From Chloroflexota bacterium (lineage in GTDB: Bacteria; Chloroflexota; Dehalococcoidia; JACQUA01), in the NCBI GenBank assembly GCA_016210565.1, contig JACQUA010000120.1:1-58194 (forward strand): a DNA stretch of 58,194 bases. Reading direction: 5' to 3'. The notes under the pieces were generated by a model. It worked only from the letters and a program-made list of their open reading frames with translations. It was not told the origin of the DNA and made no database searches. How positions within the stretch are numbered: position 1 is the stretch's first letter; each line of letters starts with the position of its first letter. The position numbers were made by a program, and so were the translations under genes. Positions 18,299-27,291 of the stretch are shown piece by piece.

Positions 18299-19165
18299 AT
18301 GCTATTCACCAAAATGGAGGCCACAGGCAACGATTTCGTCATCGTCGAGGCAGGGGACGAGGATCGGCCCTGGCCCGGCCTGGCAGTCGCCCTGTGCGAC
18401 AGACATCGCGGCATAGGGGCTGACGGGATCCTGGTGGCATCGTCTTCGTCAGCCGCCGATGCCAGGATGCGGATGTTTAACCCGGACGGCTCCGAGGCGG
18501 AGATGTGCGGCAACGGCATCCGGTGCTTCGCCAAGTATGTCTTGTCCAGGGACGGGGCGGTCCGGGAAACCAGTACTCTGTCCATTGAGACCAAGGCCGG
18601 CATTAAAGCGGTATTTCCTTTCTATGACCGAGACGAACTGACGGCGGTGAAGGTGGACATGGGAAAGCCGGTATTCTCGCCCTCGCGTATTCCTGTACTC
18701 ATGAAGGTCGCGAAACCGGAAAAGAGGTACGTCCCTCCCATTGTGGATTTTCCGGTCGCGCTCGGCAAGCGGAAACTACCGATGACCTTCGTCTCCATGG
18801 GCAATCCCCACGCCGTATGTTTCACCAAGGATGATCCCGCCAGGTTCCCCCTGGAGGATGTGGGTCCCAGGGTGGAAAGGCATGAAATGTTCCCGAAGAG
18901 GGTGAATTTCGAGATCGCTCAGGTGGTCAACCAGAAGAAGGTCAAAGCACGGGTATGGGAGAGAGGGGCCGGTGGCACGCTGTCCTGCGGCACCGGGGCC
19001 TGCGCCGTCGGCGTGGCTGCCATCCTCCATGGATACACGGAAACCGCGGTCGAGGTCGAGTTGCCCGGTGGCAACCTCGAAATCGAGTGGAACGGGAAAG
19101 ACCAGGTCTTTCTCAAAGGGCCGGCGAGGTTCGTATTCAAAGGCGAATGGATAGAAAGGAACTAG
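18299..19165 (+). CDS. dapF: Diaminopimelate epimerase
   Basis: A 288-residue enzyme converting LL- to meso-diaminopimelate in lysine (and possibly peptidoglycan) synthesis. The two catalytic cysteines are visible in EMCGNGIRCFAKY and LSCGTGACAVG, and the N-terminal FTKMEATGNDFV is diagnostic. The ATG at 18299 follows GGGGGAGGAAGCC; in-frame sequence further upstream overlaps the end of miaA and is not conserved. It is followed 4 bases later by the LL-DAP aminotransferase, so the pair encodes consecutive steps. Confidence 0.96.
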   Translation: MLFTKMEATGNDFVIVEAGDEDRPWPGLAVALCDRHRGIGADGILVASSSSAADARMRMFNPDGSEAEMCGNGIRCFAKYVLSRDGAVRETSTLSIETKAGIKAVFPFYDRDELTAVKVDMGKPVFSPSRIPVLMKVAKPEKRYVPPIVDFPVALGKRKLPMTFVSMGNPHAVCFTKDDPARFPLEDVGPRVERHEMFPKRVNFEIAQVVNQKKVKARVWERGAGGTLSCGTGACAVGVAAILHGYTETAVEVELPGGNLEIEWNGKDQVFLKGPARFVFKGEWIERN

Positions 19166-19169
19166 ACCC

Positions 19170-20345
19170 GTGGACTTCTCAAAGAGAATCGAAAAGCTGC
19201 CCCCGTACCTTTTTGTTCAGATATCCAGGAAGATAGCGGAGAAAAAGGCCCGGGGGGAAGACGTCATCAGCTTTGGTATTGGCGATCCGGACATCCCGAC
19301 CCCGGCCCACATAATTGAAAGGCTTAACGAGGCCTCCCGGGACCCGGCCAACCACCGGTATCCCGAGACCGAGGGACTGCCCGAGCTCCGAAAAGCCATT
19401 GCGGAATGGTATTCCCGGCGGTTCGATGTCACTTTGAATCCGGACAAGGAGGTCCTACCGCTGATCGGGTCCAAGGAAGGGATCGGCCACATTGCCCTTT
19501 GCTTCATCGATCCCGGCGACGTGGCGCTGGTGCCCGACCCGGCCTATCCTGTTTACGCCGTCGGCACCCTTTTCGCCGGCGGCGAATCCTACTACTTACC
19601 TTTGAACGAGGAAAACGGTTTCTTGCCTGACCTCGACCACATCCCCCATAGTGTGCTTCACAAAGCCAGGGTCCTCTGGATTAACTATCCTAACAATCCC
19701 ACCGGCGCCGTGGCCGGGATTGATTTCTTTGAGAAAGTAGTCTTTTTTGCCCGAAAGCACAACCTCTGCGTGTGCCACGACGGCCCGTACAGCGAGGTGG
19801 CTTTTGACGGCTACAAGCCGCACAGTTTCATGCAGGCACCCGGCGCTAAAGAAGTAGGGGTTGAATTCCATTCCTTCTCCAAGAGCTACAACATGACCGG
19901 ATGGAGAATCGGCATGGCCGTGGGGAACGAAAGGGCCGTCAATGCCCTGATGCGCGTGAAGTCAAACCTCGATTCTGGAATTCCCCAGGCGATTCAACAG
20001 GCCGCCATCGCGGCGCTGAAAGGCCCGCAGGACTGCGTGGCGGAACACAACGCCATCTACCAGAGACGCCGCGATGCCCTCCTAGGGGCCGTCAGAAAGG
20101 CCGGCCTCCAGGCCATGACACCGAGGGCAAGCCTGTACGTGTGGGCCAGGGTCCCCCGGGGACAAACCTCGGCCGACTATACGTCGCGGCTGCTGGACGA
20201 AGCCGGGATAGTCGTGACGCCGGGTAACGGTTACGGCCAGGCCGGTGAGGGGTACATCCGCTTTTCGCTCACCCTGGCGGACGACCGCTTCGCCGAAGGC
20301 GTCAAACGCCTGCTGGCCTATGCCGAACGATCGAAGAACCCGTAG
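19170..20345 (+). CDS. dapL: LL-diaminopimelate aminotransferase
   Basis: A 391-residue class I/II PLP aminotransferase converting tetrahydrodipicolinate directly to LL-diaminopimelate and bypassing the acylated intermediates. FGIGDPDIPTP and HRYPETEGLPELRKAIA at the N-terminus are typical of DapL/aspartate aminotransferase-like enzymes. The PLP lysine is in HSFSKSYNMTGWRIG. GTG start at 19170. The dapL branch together with dapF next door explains meso-DAP production without dapC/D/E. A general aromatic or aspartate aminotransferase cannot be excluded by motif alone, but the neighbour supports dapL. Confidence 0.88.
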   Translation: MDFSKRIEKLPPYLFVQISRKIAEKKARGEDVISFGIGDPDIPTPAHIIERLNEASRDPANHRYPETEGLPELRKAIAEWYSRRFDVTLNPDKEVLPLIGSKEGIGHIALCFIDPGDVALVPDPAYPVYAVGTLFAGGESYYLPLNEENGFLPDLDHIPHSVLHKARVLWINYPNNPTGAVAGIDFFEKVVFFARKHNLCVCHDGPYSEVAFDGYKPHSFMQAPGAKEVGVEFHSFSKSYNMTGWRIGMAVGNERAVNALMRVKSNLDSGIPQAIQQAAIAALKGPQDCVAEHNAIYQRRRDALLGAVRKAGLQAMTPRASLYVWARVPRGQTSADYTSRLLDEAGIVVTPGNGYGQAGEGYIRFSLTLADDRFAEGVKRLLAYAERSKNP

Positions 20346-20690
20346 CGACACCCCTGGCGCGTGTCGAACCCAGCCTGCCACTTGGGCAAGAGTCCCGATT
20401 CGCCGAGGTATCTGTGCACGCCGGCACTACAGGCCAATGCGCCTGTGAGCAAGCAACGAGACCAATGTTGAATGAGTCTCAGCCAATCCCGATGGTCGTT
20501 GCCTGCGCGGCCGGGATGACTCACTAAGTTCACCGGCGGGGACGCCTGTGCCAGGGGCAGGGACCGGGCTTGACATAACCACTGCTTCACATGACATAAC
20601 ACACATAGCATACATTCGAACTCCTTGACATAAAGAGGCCACATAGCTAAGAAGACAGTATCCACCACCGAAGGCGACGAGAGGGCCTTT
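20346..20690. other. Intergenic region upstream of hflX with palindromes and weak promoters
   Basis: No gene is seen. It holds short palindromes of the ACAGGC...GCCTGT family (about 20425-20455 and 20538-20560). Two TTGACA hexamers (20570-20575 and 20625-20630) are followed by CATAAC/CATAGC rather than good -10 boxes, so any promoter call is weak. Confidence 0.4.
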
Positions 20691-21830
20691 GTGGTCGGGG
20701 TTGACATCAAGAGGGCGGGCGGCCACTGGTCTCTGGAGAGTTCTCTCCAGGAGCTTAAACAACTGGCCCGCACCGCCGGGGCCGAGGTGGTGGGAGAGAT
20801 GTCGCAGAAGCTCCCCGAGCCTTCCCCTCTGTATTACATGGGCAAGGGCAAAGTAGAAGAACTCAAGGCTTTGAAGGCGCAGGCGGACTACAACCTGGTG
20901 ATCTTCGACGATGAGCTTTCCCCGGTGCAGCAGCGCAACCTGGAAGATGTTCTGGGCGTCAAGGTTATCGACCGCACGGCGCTGATCCTGGATATCTTCG
21001 CCAGAAGGGCCCAGACGAGGGAAGGCAAGCTCCAGGTTGAACTCGCCCAACACCAGTACCTCTTGCCGCGGCTGGCCGGCCAGTGGAGCCACCTGGAAAG
21101 GCTGGGGGGTGGCATCGGCACCCGCGGACCCGGCGAATCGCAGTTGGAGACGGACAGGCGGCTGATACGCCGGCGCATTGCCAGCCTCAAGGAAAAGATT
21201 GAGGACGTGCGCAAACACCGGTCTCTTTACCGGGCCAGTAGAAAGAGGAGCGGGACCAAAGTGGTGGCCCTGGTGGGCTACACCAATGCCGGCAAGAGCA
21301 CGCTGTTCAATAGCCTCAGCGAGTCTCACGTGCCCGCCGAGGACAGGTTGTTCTCGACCCTGGATCCCACCACCAGGCGTCTGAAACTGGATGGGCGCGG
21401 CGATGTCGTCCTGACAGACACAGTGGGCTTCATCCAGAAACTTCCGACCTCCATCGTGGCCGCTTTCAGGGCCACGCTGGAGGAGCTGGACGAAGCCGAC
21501 CTCTTGCTGCACGTCATCGACATCACGCACAAAGATGCCGCCGAGCAAACCGCGACGGTGGAGAAGATATTGCGAGGGCTTAACCTGGCTGCCAAGCCAA
21601 AGATGCTCGTGCTGAACAAGATAGACCTTCTGATTAAGGAAGAAGGCGAACTGGAGAAGCTGAAGAGGAGGCTCCTGGAGGACAAAGAGCTCGGGAACCC
21701 GCTCCGTACGGAGATCCCCGACGCGTCGGGACAAAGTGGACAGGGTGAAGGGGAGGTGGCTCTTGCTTCGGCCGCTAAGAGGTGGGGACTGGACGAGCTG
21801 CGGCGCAAGATAGCGGCGAAGCTTGGCTGA
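20691..21830 (+). CDS. hflX: GTPase HflX (ribosome-splitting factor)
   Basis: A GTPase of the Obg-HflX class that binds the 50S subunit and splits stalled ribosomes. The N-terminal HflX domain includes [14 protein letters not shown] and [16 protein letters not shown]. The G domain has P-loop [13 protein letters not shown]3 [10 protein letters not shown] and G4 NKID. The first plausible standard start is GTG at 20691, giving 379 residues. The frame stays open upstream and reads like a normal HflX N-terminus ([15 protein letters not shown]) from an ATA codon at 20643, preceded by AAAGAGG. The true start could therefore be a rare ATA. Confidence 0.93.
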   Translation: MVGVDIKRAGGHWSLESSLQELKQLARTAGAEVVGEMSQKLPEPSPLYYMGKGKVEELKALKAQADYNLVIFDDELSPVQQRNLEDVLGVKVIDRTALILDIFARRAQTREGKLQVELAQHQYLLPRLAGQWSHLERLGGGIGTRGPGESQLETDRRLIRRRIASLKEKIEDVRKHRSLYRASRKRSGTKVVALVGYTNAGKSTLFNSLSESHVPAEDRLFSTLDPTTRRLKLDGRGDVVLTDTVGFIQKLPTSIVAAFRATLEELDEADLLLHVIDITHKDAAEQTATVEKILRGLNLAAKPKMLVLNKIDLLIKEEGELEKLKRRLLEDKELGNPLRTEIPDASGQSGQGEGEVALASAAKRWGLDELRRKIAAKLG

Positions 21831-21849
21831 GGCTATATTATGTAAAACC

Positions 21850-21942
21850 AGTGCGACCTACCCCTGCTGGTGTAGGTCGCACTATAATCGTTATGTCAAT
21901 AACACCGCGTAGCGACAGGGCTGGTCCCTGTCGTTACGCGGT
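21850..21942. terminator. Two hairpins after hflX
   Basis: AGTGCGACCTAC...GTAGGTCGCACT forms a 12-bp stem at 21850-21883. ACCGCGTAGCGACAGGG...CCCTGTCGTTACGCGGT forms a 17-bp stem with one G-T pair at 21904-21942. Neither has a long T-run. They lie between convergent genes and could act as terminators for both; the second also looks like a dispersed palindrome. The remaining gap to 22125 contains more palindromes, including CACAGGCGGGGACGCCTGTG near 22084. Confidence 0.5.
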
Positions 21943-22125
21943 CTAATTCAGTGTGCAGCCGGTTCGCTTTCACATCGCGGCGGCCTGTGCTATCGTTAAG
22001 CGTCCACCCGGGTTACCCCTGTCGCACCGCGTGGGTCACGGCGACGTTTCGACACCCACGAGGGGTGTCGCTACGGTTGCTCACACAGGCGGGGACGCCT
22101 GTGCCACGGTTGGGCCACGGCTGCG

Positions 22126-22446
22126 CTACCAGGAGTGCTTGATGGCTATGGGTTTGCACGCCCGGACACACGGCAACTCGGGGCGGTTGGACACCGGCTT
22201 GCAGCCAGCGCACTCGTACTTGATGTTCTTGCGCTTCTTTTCCTTGATGACGGCAACTTCCTGGTCGTAATCATCCGTGATTATCTCCAGGATCTGGGCC
22301 GGGCATACCTTCACGCACTCGGCGCAGCCGTTGCACTTGTCGGTGTCAATGGCTATGTAGTACTCTCCCGAGCCGTCTGTATAGCCATAGTTAGCCAGGT
22401 AGTGCGGCGCAACTATGAGGCGGTCTATCAGGTGTTTGAATATCAT
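22126..22446 (-). CDS. bzdM: Ferredoxin of the benzoyl-CoA reductase operon (BzdM-like)
   Basis: A ferredoxin of about 106 residues. One 4Fe-4S motif is CNGCAECVKVCP. The second cluster region is irregular, with CAGCKPVSNRPELPC followed by VRACKP. It probably delivers low-potential electrons to the reductase encoded just upstream in the transcript. I use the ATG at 22446 (MIFKHLIDRLIVAPHYL), since sequence upstream of it falls in a GGTGGGTTCGCGC repeat and is not protein-like. It is last in the minus-strand operon and follows BzdQ by 131 bases. The position matches bzdM in the bzdNOPQM order of Azoarcus. The name rests on context and cluster pattern. Confidence 0.8.
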   Translation of the reverse strand: MIFKHLIDRLIVAPHYLANYGYTDGSGEYYIAIDTDKCNGCAECVKVCPAQILEIITDDYDQEVAVIKEKKRKNIKYECAGCKPVSNRPELPCVRACKPIAIKHSW

Positions 22447-22577
22447 TCGGTTTCGACCTGGCCCTCGGGCCAACCTTAAACTGGTGGGTTCGCGCAGCCG
22501 CCCCAGGCCGCCAGGCATCCTCTGCGATTAACCCACCCTACGTTTTCTGCAATTTGCAGTCTGCCATCTGCAATGGA

Positions 22578-23462
22578 CTAGAACGCTGCTTTTTGTTGTT
22601 TCAAGAGCAGGTCCCGGGCAAAAAGGGCCGCCCCGGTGGCCCCGGCGAGCTGCGGGTCCCATTTGGGGTCTATGGGCAGCGCCTTTATCTTCATTTCCCT
22701 TTCGATCCGGCTGACGATACCGATGTTCTTGGATATGCCACCGGTGAGGACGAACTCTTTTTCCACACCGACGCGTTCTAGCAACGTGACCACGCGGTGA
22801 GCCATGGCGGCGCAGTAGGCAGCCAGTACCTCCACTTTGGACCAGCCCCGGCGCAGCAGGCCCAGGGCCTCCGATTTGGCAAACACCACGCAGGTGCTGC
22901 TCACGGGCGGTGGGTCCTCGGTGACTCCCAAAGACATCTCTCCGACATCCTGGATAGGAACGCCCAGAAGATCAGAGAAGACCTCCATGCCTCGCCCGGT
23001 CCCGGCGGCGCACTTGTCGTTCATCAGGAACTGGGTAACCTTCCCTTTGTCGTCGATGTGGATTGCCTTGCAGTCCTGGCCGCCCATGTCCAGCACCGTT
23101 CGGACGGTCGGCCCCCAGATGTAGTTGGCCCCCCGGCCGTGGCAGGCGATTTCGGTGATGCTCTTCTTAGCAAAGGGGATGTTAATCCTGCCGTAGCCCG
23201 TGCCGATAACGTAGTGGATATCCTTGACTTCCAGCCCCGTCCCTTGCATAGCCCAGCTTATCGTTTTCGCCGCGCTTTCGGGGCTATTGGAACCGGTCCG
23301 CATCAGGCTGAAGGCATAAGGCTGACCGTCAACCATAATCATCGTCTTGGAGCTAACCGAACCTACGTCGACGCCCGCGGTGATCATTTTCGCTTTTCGC
23401 CAGTCTATCTCAGCGACGGTCTTCCGGTATTCGGGCCATCTCCAATATTCTTTTTCGGCCAT
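22578..23462 (-). CDS. bzdQ: Benzoyl-CoA reductase ATPase subunit, BzdQ/BcrD type
   Basis: A 294-residue ASKHA-fold ATPase of the BcrAD/BadFG/HgdC family. A W-rich N-terminal extension (EYWRWPEYRKT) precedes the phosphate-1 loop AGVDVGSVSSKTMIM, and this extension is typical of the BzdQ/BcrD side. C151 in NDKCAAGTG and C191 in SSTCVVFAKSE are the two ligands that, with the partner ATPase subunit, hold a bridging 4Fe-4S cluster. ATP hydrolysis here drives electrons to the active-site subunits. Good ribosome site GGAGGAATCACGCTA before the ATG at 23462. Its partner BzdP lies 26 bases upstream. Confidence 0.88.
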   Translation of the reverse strand: MAEKEYWRWPEYRKTVAEIDWRKAKMITAGVDVGSVSSKTMIMVDGQPYAFSLMRTGSNSPESAAKTISWAMQGTGLEVKDIHYVIGTGYGRINIPFAKKSITEIACHGRGANYIWGPTVRTVLDMGGQDCKAIHIDDKGKVTQFLMNDKCAAGTGRGMEVFSDLLGVPIQDVGEMSLGVTEDPPPVSSTCVVFAKSEALGLLRRGWSKVEVLAAYCAAMAHRVVTLLERVGVEKEFVLTGGISKNIGIVSRIEREMKIKALPIDPKWDPQLAGATGAALFARDLLLKQQKAAF

Positions 23463-23488
23463 TAGCGTGATTCCTCCGTTAACGAATA

Positions 23489-24259
23489 TTAGCTCGCGGC
23501 AGCGGCTATGGCGGCGCCTAAAGCTCCGACGTATTCCATGTCTTCAGGAATAAAGAGCGTCTCCACCTCCAGGTGGCTCCTCAGCGAGGCCACCAGGCCG
23601 GGGTTCCTGGCGACCCCGCCGATCAGGACGACGTCCTTCTCCACGCCAACACGGCGTACCATCGAGGTGATCCGGGTGGCAATTCCGTCATGGACTGCTT
23701 TGGCGATGTCGCTCTTGGCGAATTTCTGGTGTATCAGGGATACCACCTCGGATTCAGCAAATACGGCGCAGGTCGCATTCAGAGGTGTTTCCTGGGTGGA
23801 CTGGAGGGACATCTGTCCCATCTGCTCTACAGTGATCTCCAGCGCCCGGGACATAGCCTCGACGAAGGTCCCGGCCCCGGCGGCGCACTTTTCGTTTACG
23901 GCGAAATCCAGCACCCTTCCCTTGCCGTCGGTCTTGATACCCCGCCCCTCCTCAGCCCCGATGTCGATTATGGTCCGGGCCGCAGGGAACAGAGCGGCGA
24001 CGCCCTTGGCGTCAGCGGCCACCATCGTGACCTCGCCCTTGGAGAAAGTGACGTCTTTCCTTCCGAGACCGGTGGCCACCACATTGGCCACATCAGCCCT
24101 CGTCTTGCCAGCCTTCTTCAAAGCCTCCTCGAAGGCTTCTTCAGCCGATTTCTTTTGGTCGAAACCAGTCAGGACCAGACTCTTTGCCAGAATCTTCCCG
24201 TCGTTCAAAAGGACAACCTTTACTGTCTTGGAACCCAGGTCAACGCCAGCGGTGATCAT
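23489..24259 (-). CDS. bzdP: Benzoyl-CoA reductase ATPase subunit, BzdP/BcrA type
   Basis: A 256-residue ASKHA-family ATPase, second of the two different ATPase subunits. The phosphate-1 loop GVDLGSKTVKVVLL is at the start, and the ADENOSINE-type motif LIGGVARNPGLV near residue 215. Cluster ligands C125 (NEKCAAGAG) and C164 (NATCAVFAESE) match the family. Two non-identical ATPase genes side by side argue for a class I benzoyl-CoA reductase rather than 2-hydroxyacyl-CoA dehydratase, which uses one homodimeric activator. The ATG at 24259 follows AAAGGAGGTTACCC. Confidence 0.88.
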   Translation of the reverse strand: MITAGVDLGSKTVKVVLLNDGKILAKSLVLTGFDQKKSAEEAFEEALKKAGKTRADVANVVATGLGRKDVTFSKGEVTMVAADAKGVAALFPAARTIIDIGAEEGRGIKTDGKGRVLDFAVNEKCAAGAGTFVEAMSRALEITVEQMGQMSLQSTQETPLNATCAVFAESEVVSLIHQKFAKSDIAKAVHDGIATRITSMVRRVGVEKDVVLIGGVARNPGLVASLRSHLEVETLFIPEDMEYVGALGAAIAAAAS

Positions 24260-24383
24260 GGGTAACCTCCTTTCTGAATGATCCTATGTGAAGCGCCTTA
24301 AGTGGCGGCGCATTCTCATATGCCAAATCCTATCGCTGTTCAATCCTTCCCCCCCTTTGCGAAAGGGGAGAAAAGAAGGAAAT

Positions 24384-25679
24384 CTATTTCTTCTTAAGCC
24401 CCAGGCTTTCCATGAAGGCATCGATGCGGTCGAGGGTTTGGCCTTCGTTGAGCTCCCTCTTGTCAGCCATATTGCCTTCGTAGGTCATCACCGGTATCCC
24501 TGCCTTGAGGAGCTCCAGCCTGGCTTCCATTTGACCGAAAGCGGTGCCCTCACAGCCGCGGTTCAGGTGTATGATAAAACCGTTGACGGTCCATTCCTTG
24601 GCCCAGGCTACCATCTCCTGGTTTTTGACCCACGGCACGGAGAACTCCTGGGTGACATTCCTCCTGAGGTACCAATCAGCCAGCACCTGTACGGCGTCCT
24701 CCCGGCTCTTCATGACGACGCCGCGCTCCTTCGGGGTCTGGCCGGCCTGCCAGACGCCGTCGCGTTTCTCGATGAAACCGCTCAGCGTAAACGAATAGAA
24801 CGAACCGATAACCACGGCCCCGTATTCCTCCAGGTATCTCCAGAGCTTCAGGAAATACCAGGGCGGCTGGCTGTCATGCATCAGGCGGACGGTTTCCGTC
24901 GGCACGGCGGCGATCCCGTCCCGGACTCTATCTTCCATCTCCGCCTTCAGTTCTTTGTAGAAGTCTACGGACTCCCTCTCATGCCGGATAAGCACCGCAA
25001 CAATGTACAGGCTGAACATCATCTTCTCGTCCATGGGCGCCGGGATGGCCTTGTTCAGACAGCAAATCTGGCTCCACAGGGCGGAGGACTCGATGTCGTT
25101 GTTGACCGCTTCGATCAGCTTTCCGTCATCGTATTTCCTGCCCGTGGTCTTCTCCATCCATTCGATGGCATCCAGCAACTGGCCGGAGAGGTACTCCTGT
25201 TTCCTCTCGAAACCCACTCCGGGGTCCCCCAGGGGTATGTCTATGGCAAAGTACGGGATCTTGAAGAATTCGGCGACGTGCTGGAACCACTTGTGGTGGC
25301 TGTCGCAGAAGCCGCCCTGGAGGCAGAAATCGGGTTTGGGGAAGGGCCCGCCGAAGGGGCTCTTGTTCAAATACATCGACCCCCAGTAGTTCCTCATGTA
25401 GGCGCACATGTCCCTGGCGAAGTTCTTGGCCTCCACGGCCTCAACGCACTGGGTGGCCAGAACGGGATCAACGGAAATAGAGGCACCCCACGGCTCGCCG
25501 CCGAGATAGGCGTAGTCGCCGAGGCCCGCGGGCAGGCTGGTGAACCCGTCGGTCCCCCCGGTCACCAGCAGTTTACCGTTCTGTCTGGCCGTCGCCACAT
25601 CCTTGTAGTGATTTAATCTAAGCTCCTTAGCCTTTTGCCACAGCTTCAAGGGTCTGGTCGGATACTTAGCTACTGGCAT
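24384..25679 (-). CDS. bzdO: Benzoyl-CoA reductase large subunit, BzdO/BcrB type (copy 2)
   Basis: A protein of about 431 residues in the HgdB/BcrB/BcrC family, whose paired subunits bind 4Fe-4S clusters and the aromatic CoA thioester. Conserved blocks include GGEPWGASI, CAYMRNYWGSMYLNKSPFGG and, near the C-terminus, HLNRGCEGTAFGQME and VMTYEGNMADKRE. I use the ATG at 25679 (MPVAKYPTRPLKLW) because AGGAGGA lies 10 bases upstream; an earlier in-frame ATG has no ribosome site and adds unrelated residues. A C-rich repeat lies between this gene and BzdP. It is clearly a paralogue of the next gene, with many identical blocks but substantial divergence. Confidence 0.88.
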   Translation of the reverse strand: MPVAKYPTRPLKLWQKAKELRLNHYKDVATARQNGKLLVTGGTDGFTSLPAGLGDYAYLGGEPWGASISVDPVLATQCVEAVEAKNFARDMCAYMRNYWGSMYLNKSPFGGPFPKPDFCLQGGFCDSHHKWFQHVAEFFKIPYFAIDIPLGDPGVGFERKQEYLSGQLLDAIEWMEKTTGRKYDDGKLIEAVNNDIESSALWSQICCLNKAIPAPMDEKMMFSLYIVAVLIRHERESVDFYKELKAEMEDRVRDGIAAVPTETVRLMHDSQPPWYFLKLWRYLEEYGAVVIGSFYSFTLSGFIEKRDGVWQAGQTPKERGVVMKSREDAVQVLADWYLRRNVTQEFSVPWVKNQEMVAWAKEWTVNGFIIHLNRGCEGTAFGQMEARLELLKAGIPVMTYEGNMADKRELNEGQTLDRIDAFMESLGLKKK

Positions 25680-25811
25680 GTGAAGAATGTCCTCCTGTTT
25701 TGATTGATGTTGCCATAGCCGCACCCTTTACGGGCGCGCTTCCAGGCACAGTAAGACCCGCGGCTACCGGGGCCTGATTGTGGCGTCTGTTTCCGCAACG
25801 AAGCGCCGGTA

Positions 25812-27137
25812 TCAATTAATGATCGCCTGCTTCGCCGGATTTACCCCGGGCAGGTTGAATTTGGTCAGGTCCAGGCTTTCCATAAAGGAGTCGATACGGT
25901 CGAGCGTCTGCGGCTCGCTGAATTCCCGCCGGTCGGCCATGTTCCCTTCGTAGGTCATCACCGGAATGCCGGCCTCCGCCAGGGCCAGCCGGTTTTCCAT
26001 TTGCAGGTAGGCTGTGCCCTGACAACCCCGATTCAGATGCATGATCACCCCATCTACCTGCCAGTCCTTTACCATGGCCAGCAGGTTGGCCTTTCTTTCT
26101 TCGAGGAGCACGAACCCCTGCTGCCTCACTCTTTCCAGTTGCCATCCAGCCAGGGCTGTCAGCACGGACTCGCGCCTGTCCAGCGCCATTCCGTCTTCCT
26201 CGGGGGTCGGACGGTGCGTCCACCGGTTGTCCCGGACGGCCAGGGCGCCGGTCAGGGTGAAGGAATACGAAGAGCCAATAATGACCGCGCCATACTGCTC
26301 CAAATAGCGAAACAGCTTCAAGAAGAACCAGGGAGGCTGGCTATCGTGAAGCAGGCGGCAGCGCTCGTTGGCCACGGCGGCAATTCCCCGCTCCACCCTG
26401 TCCCGCACCTCGTCCCTCAGTTCTTTGTAGAACTCCACGGCTTCGGTCTCGTGCCCCATCAGCATGGAAATGGCGTACAGAGAAAACATGGTCTTCTCAT
26501 CCAGGGGCGCCGGCCGGGCCCGGTTGAGGAGGCAGATGTCTCCCCACAGAGAGGTGCTCCGGAAGTAGTTCCGGGCCGCCGCCGCCAGCTTCTCATCATC
26601 GAATTCGCGGCCGCTGGTCTTCTCCAGCCATTCAACGGCGTCATGCAGTTGACCGGTGAGATAGTCCAGCTTATCGTCTTCGCAACCGCCCCGGATTACG
26701 GGAAGTTCAACGCTGAAGTACGGTACGCCGAAATACTCGCCTACGGTCTGAAACCACTTGGCGTGGGTATCGCAGGCATGGATGCTGAAACACAGGTCCG
26801 GCCTCGGGAACGACCCGCCGAAGGGGCTTTTGTTGAGAAACATGGAACCCCAGTAGTTCCGCATGTAGGCGCAGAGGTCGCGGGCGTAACCCCGGGCTTC
26901 GGCGGCCTCCAGGCAGGCGAGGGAGAGCACGTTGTCAGTCGCGATAGACGCCCCCCAGGGCTCCCCGGCGAGATGAACAAAATCGCCCAGGCCCGCCAGG
27001 AGGGGTACGAAGGCGTCTCCGGACCCCGTCACAACCAGCGCGCCCTGTTCCCGGGCAGCCGATATCTGCCGGTAGTGGCTGAGCCGGAGTTCCTTCGCCT
27101 TTCCCCAGCAGGCAAGAGGTCGTGTCGGATGATTCAA
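25812..27137 (-). CDS. bzdO: Benzoyl-CoA reductase large subunit, BzdO/BcrB type (copy 1)
   Basis: A 441-residue BcrB/BzdO homologue in tandem with a second copy downstream. It shares PTRPL..W.KAKELRL, AGEPWGASI, CAYMRNYWGSMFLNKSPFGG, HLNRGCQGTAY and VMTYEGNMADRRE with that copy. Cysteines that could ligate Fe-S clusters fall in the same places. TTG start at 27137 giving MNHPTRPLACW, with only a weak ribosome site (AGGTTCAGAG), which may lower its expression. A perfect 26-bp inverted repeat stands between it and BzdN. Which copy pairs with BzdN, or whether both do, cannot be told from sequence. Confidence 0.87.
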   Translation of the reverse strand: MNHPTRPLACWGKAKELRLSHYRQISAAREQGALVVTGSGDAFVPLLAGLGDFVHLAGEPWGASIATDNVLSLACLEAAEARGYARDLCAYMRNYWGSMFLNKSPFGGSFPRPDLCFSIHACDTHAKWFQTVGEYFGVPYFSVELPVIRGGCEDDKLDYLTGQLHDAVEWLEKTSGREFDDEKLAAAARNYFRSTSLWGDICLLNRARPAPLDEKTMFSLYAISMLMGHETEAVEFYKELRDEVRDRVERGIAAVANERCRLLHDSQPPWFFLKLFRYLEQYGAVIIGSSYSFTLTGALAVRDNRWTHRPTPEEDGMALDRRESVLTALAGWQLERVRQQGFVLLEERKANLLAMVKDWQVDGVIMHLNRGCQGTAYLQMENRLALAEAGIPVMTYEGNMADRREFSEPQTLDRIDSFMESLDLTKFNLPGVNPAKQAIIN

Positions 27138-27207
27138 CTCTGAACCTGACTCACCGTAACCCGGGCAAGCCGAGCAAAACGACTAATGACGAAATTAGAA
27201 TATGGAC

Positions 27208-27285
27208 TGTCATTGCGAGCGAAGCGAAGCAATCCCCCGGTTGGCTGGCCGTCCGGGAGATTGCTTCGCTTCGCTCGCAATGACA
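27208..27285. repeat. Perfect 26-bp inverted repeat (TGTCATTGCGAGCGAAG family)
   Basis: The left arm 27208-27233 begins TGTCATTGCGAGCGAAGC and the right arm 27260-27285 is its exact reverse complement, with a 26-base spacer. It lies inside the benzoyl-CoA reductase operon, 6 bases after the stop of BzdN. Longer diverged relatives (TGTCATTCTGAGCGAAG...) are at 40121-40275 and 50571-50680. Confidence 0.75.
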
Positions 27286-27291
27286 TTGAAC

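Noticed and set aside
20570..20598. Consensus promoter upstream of hflX
   Set aside because: TTGACA is perfect but the -10 region (GACATA/ACATAA) is poor, so I list it only as a weak possibility.
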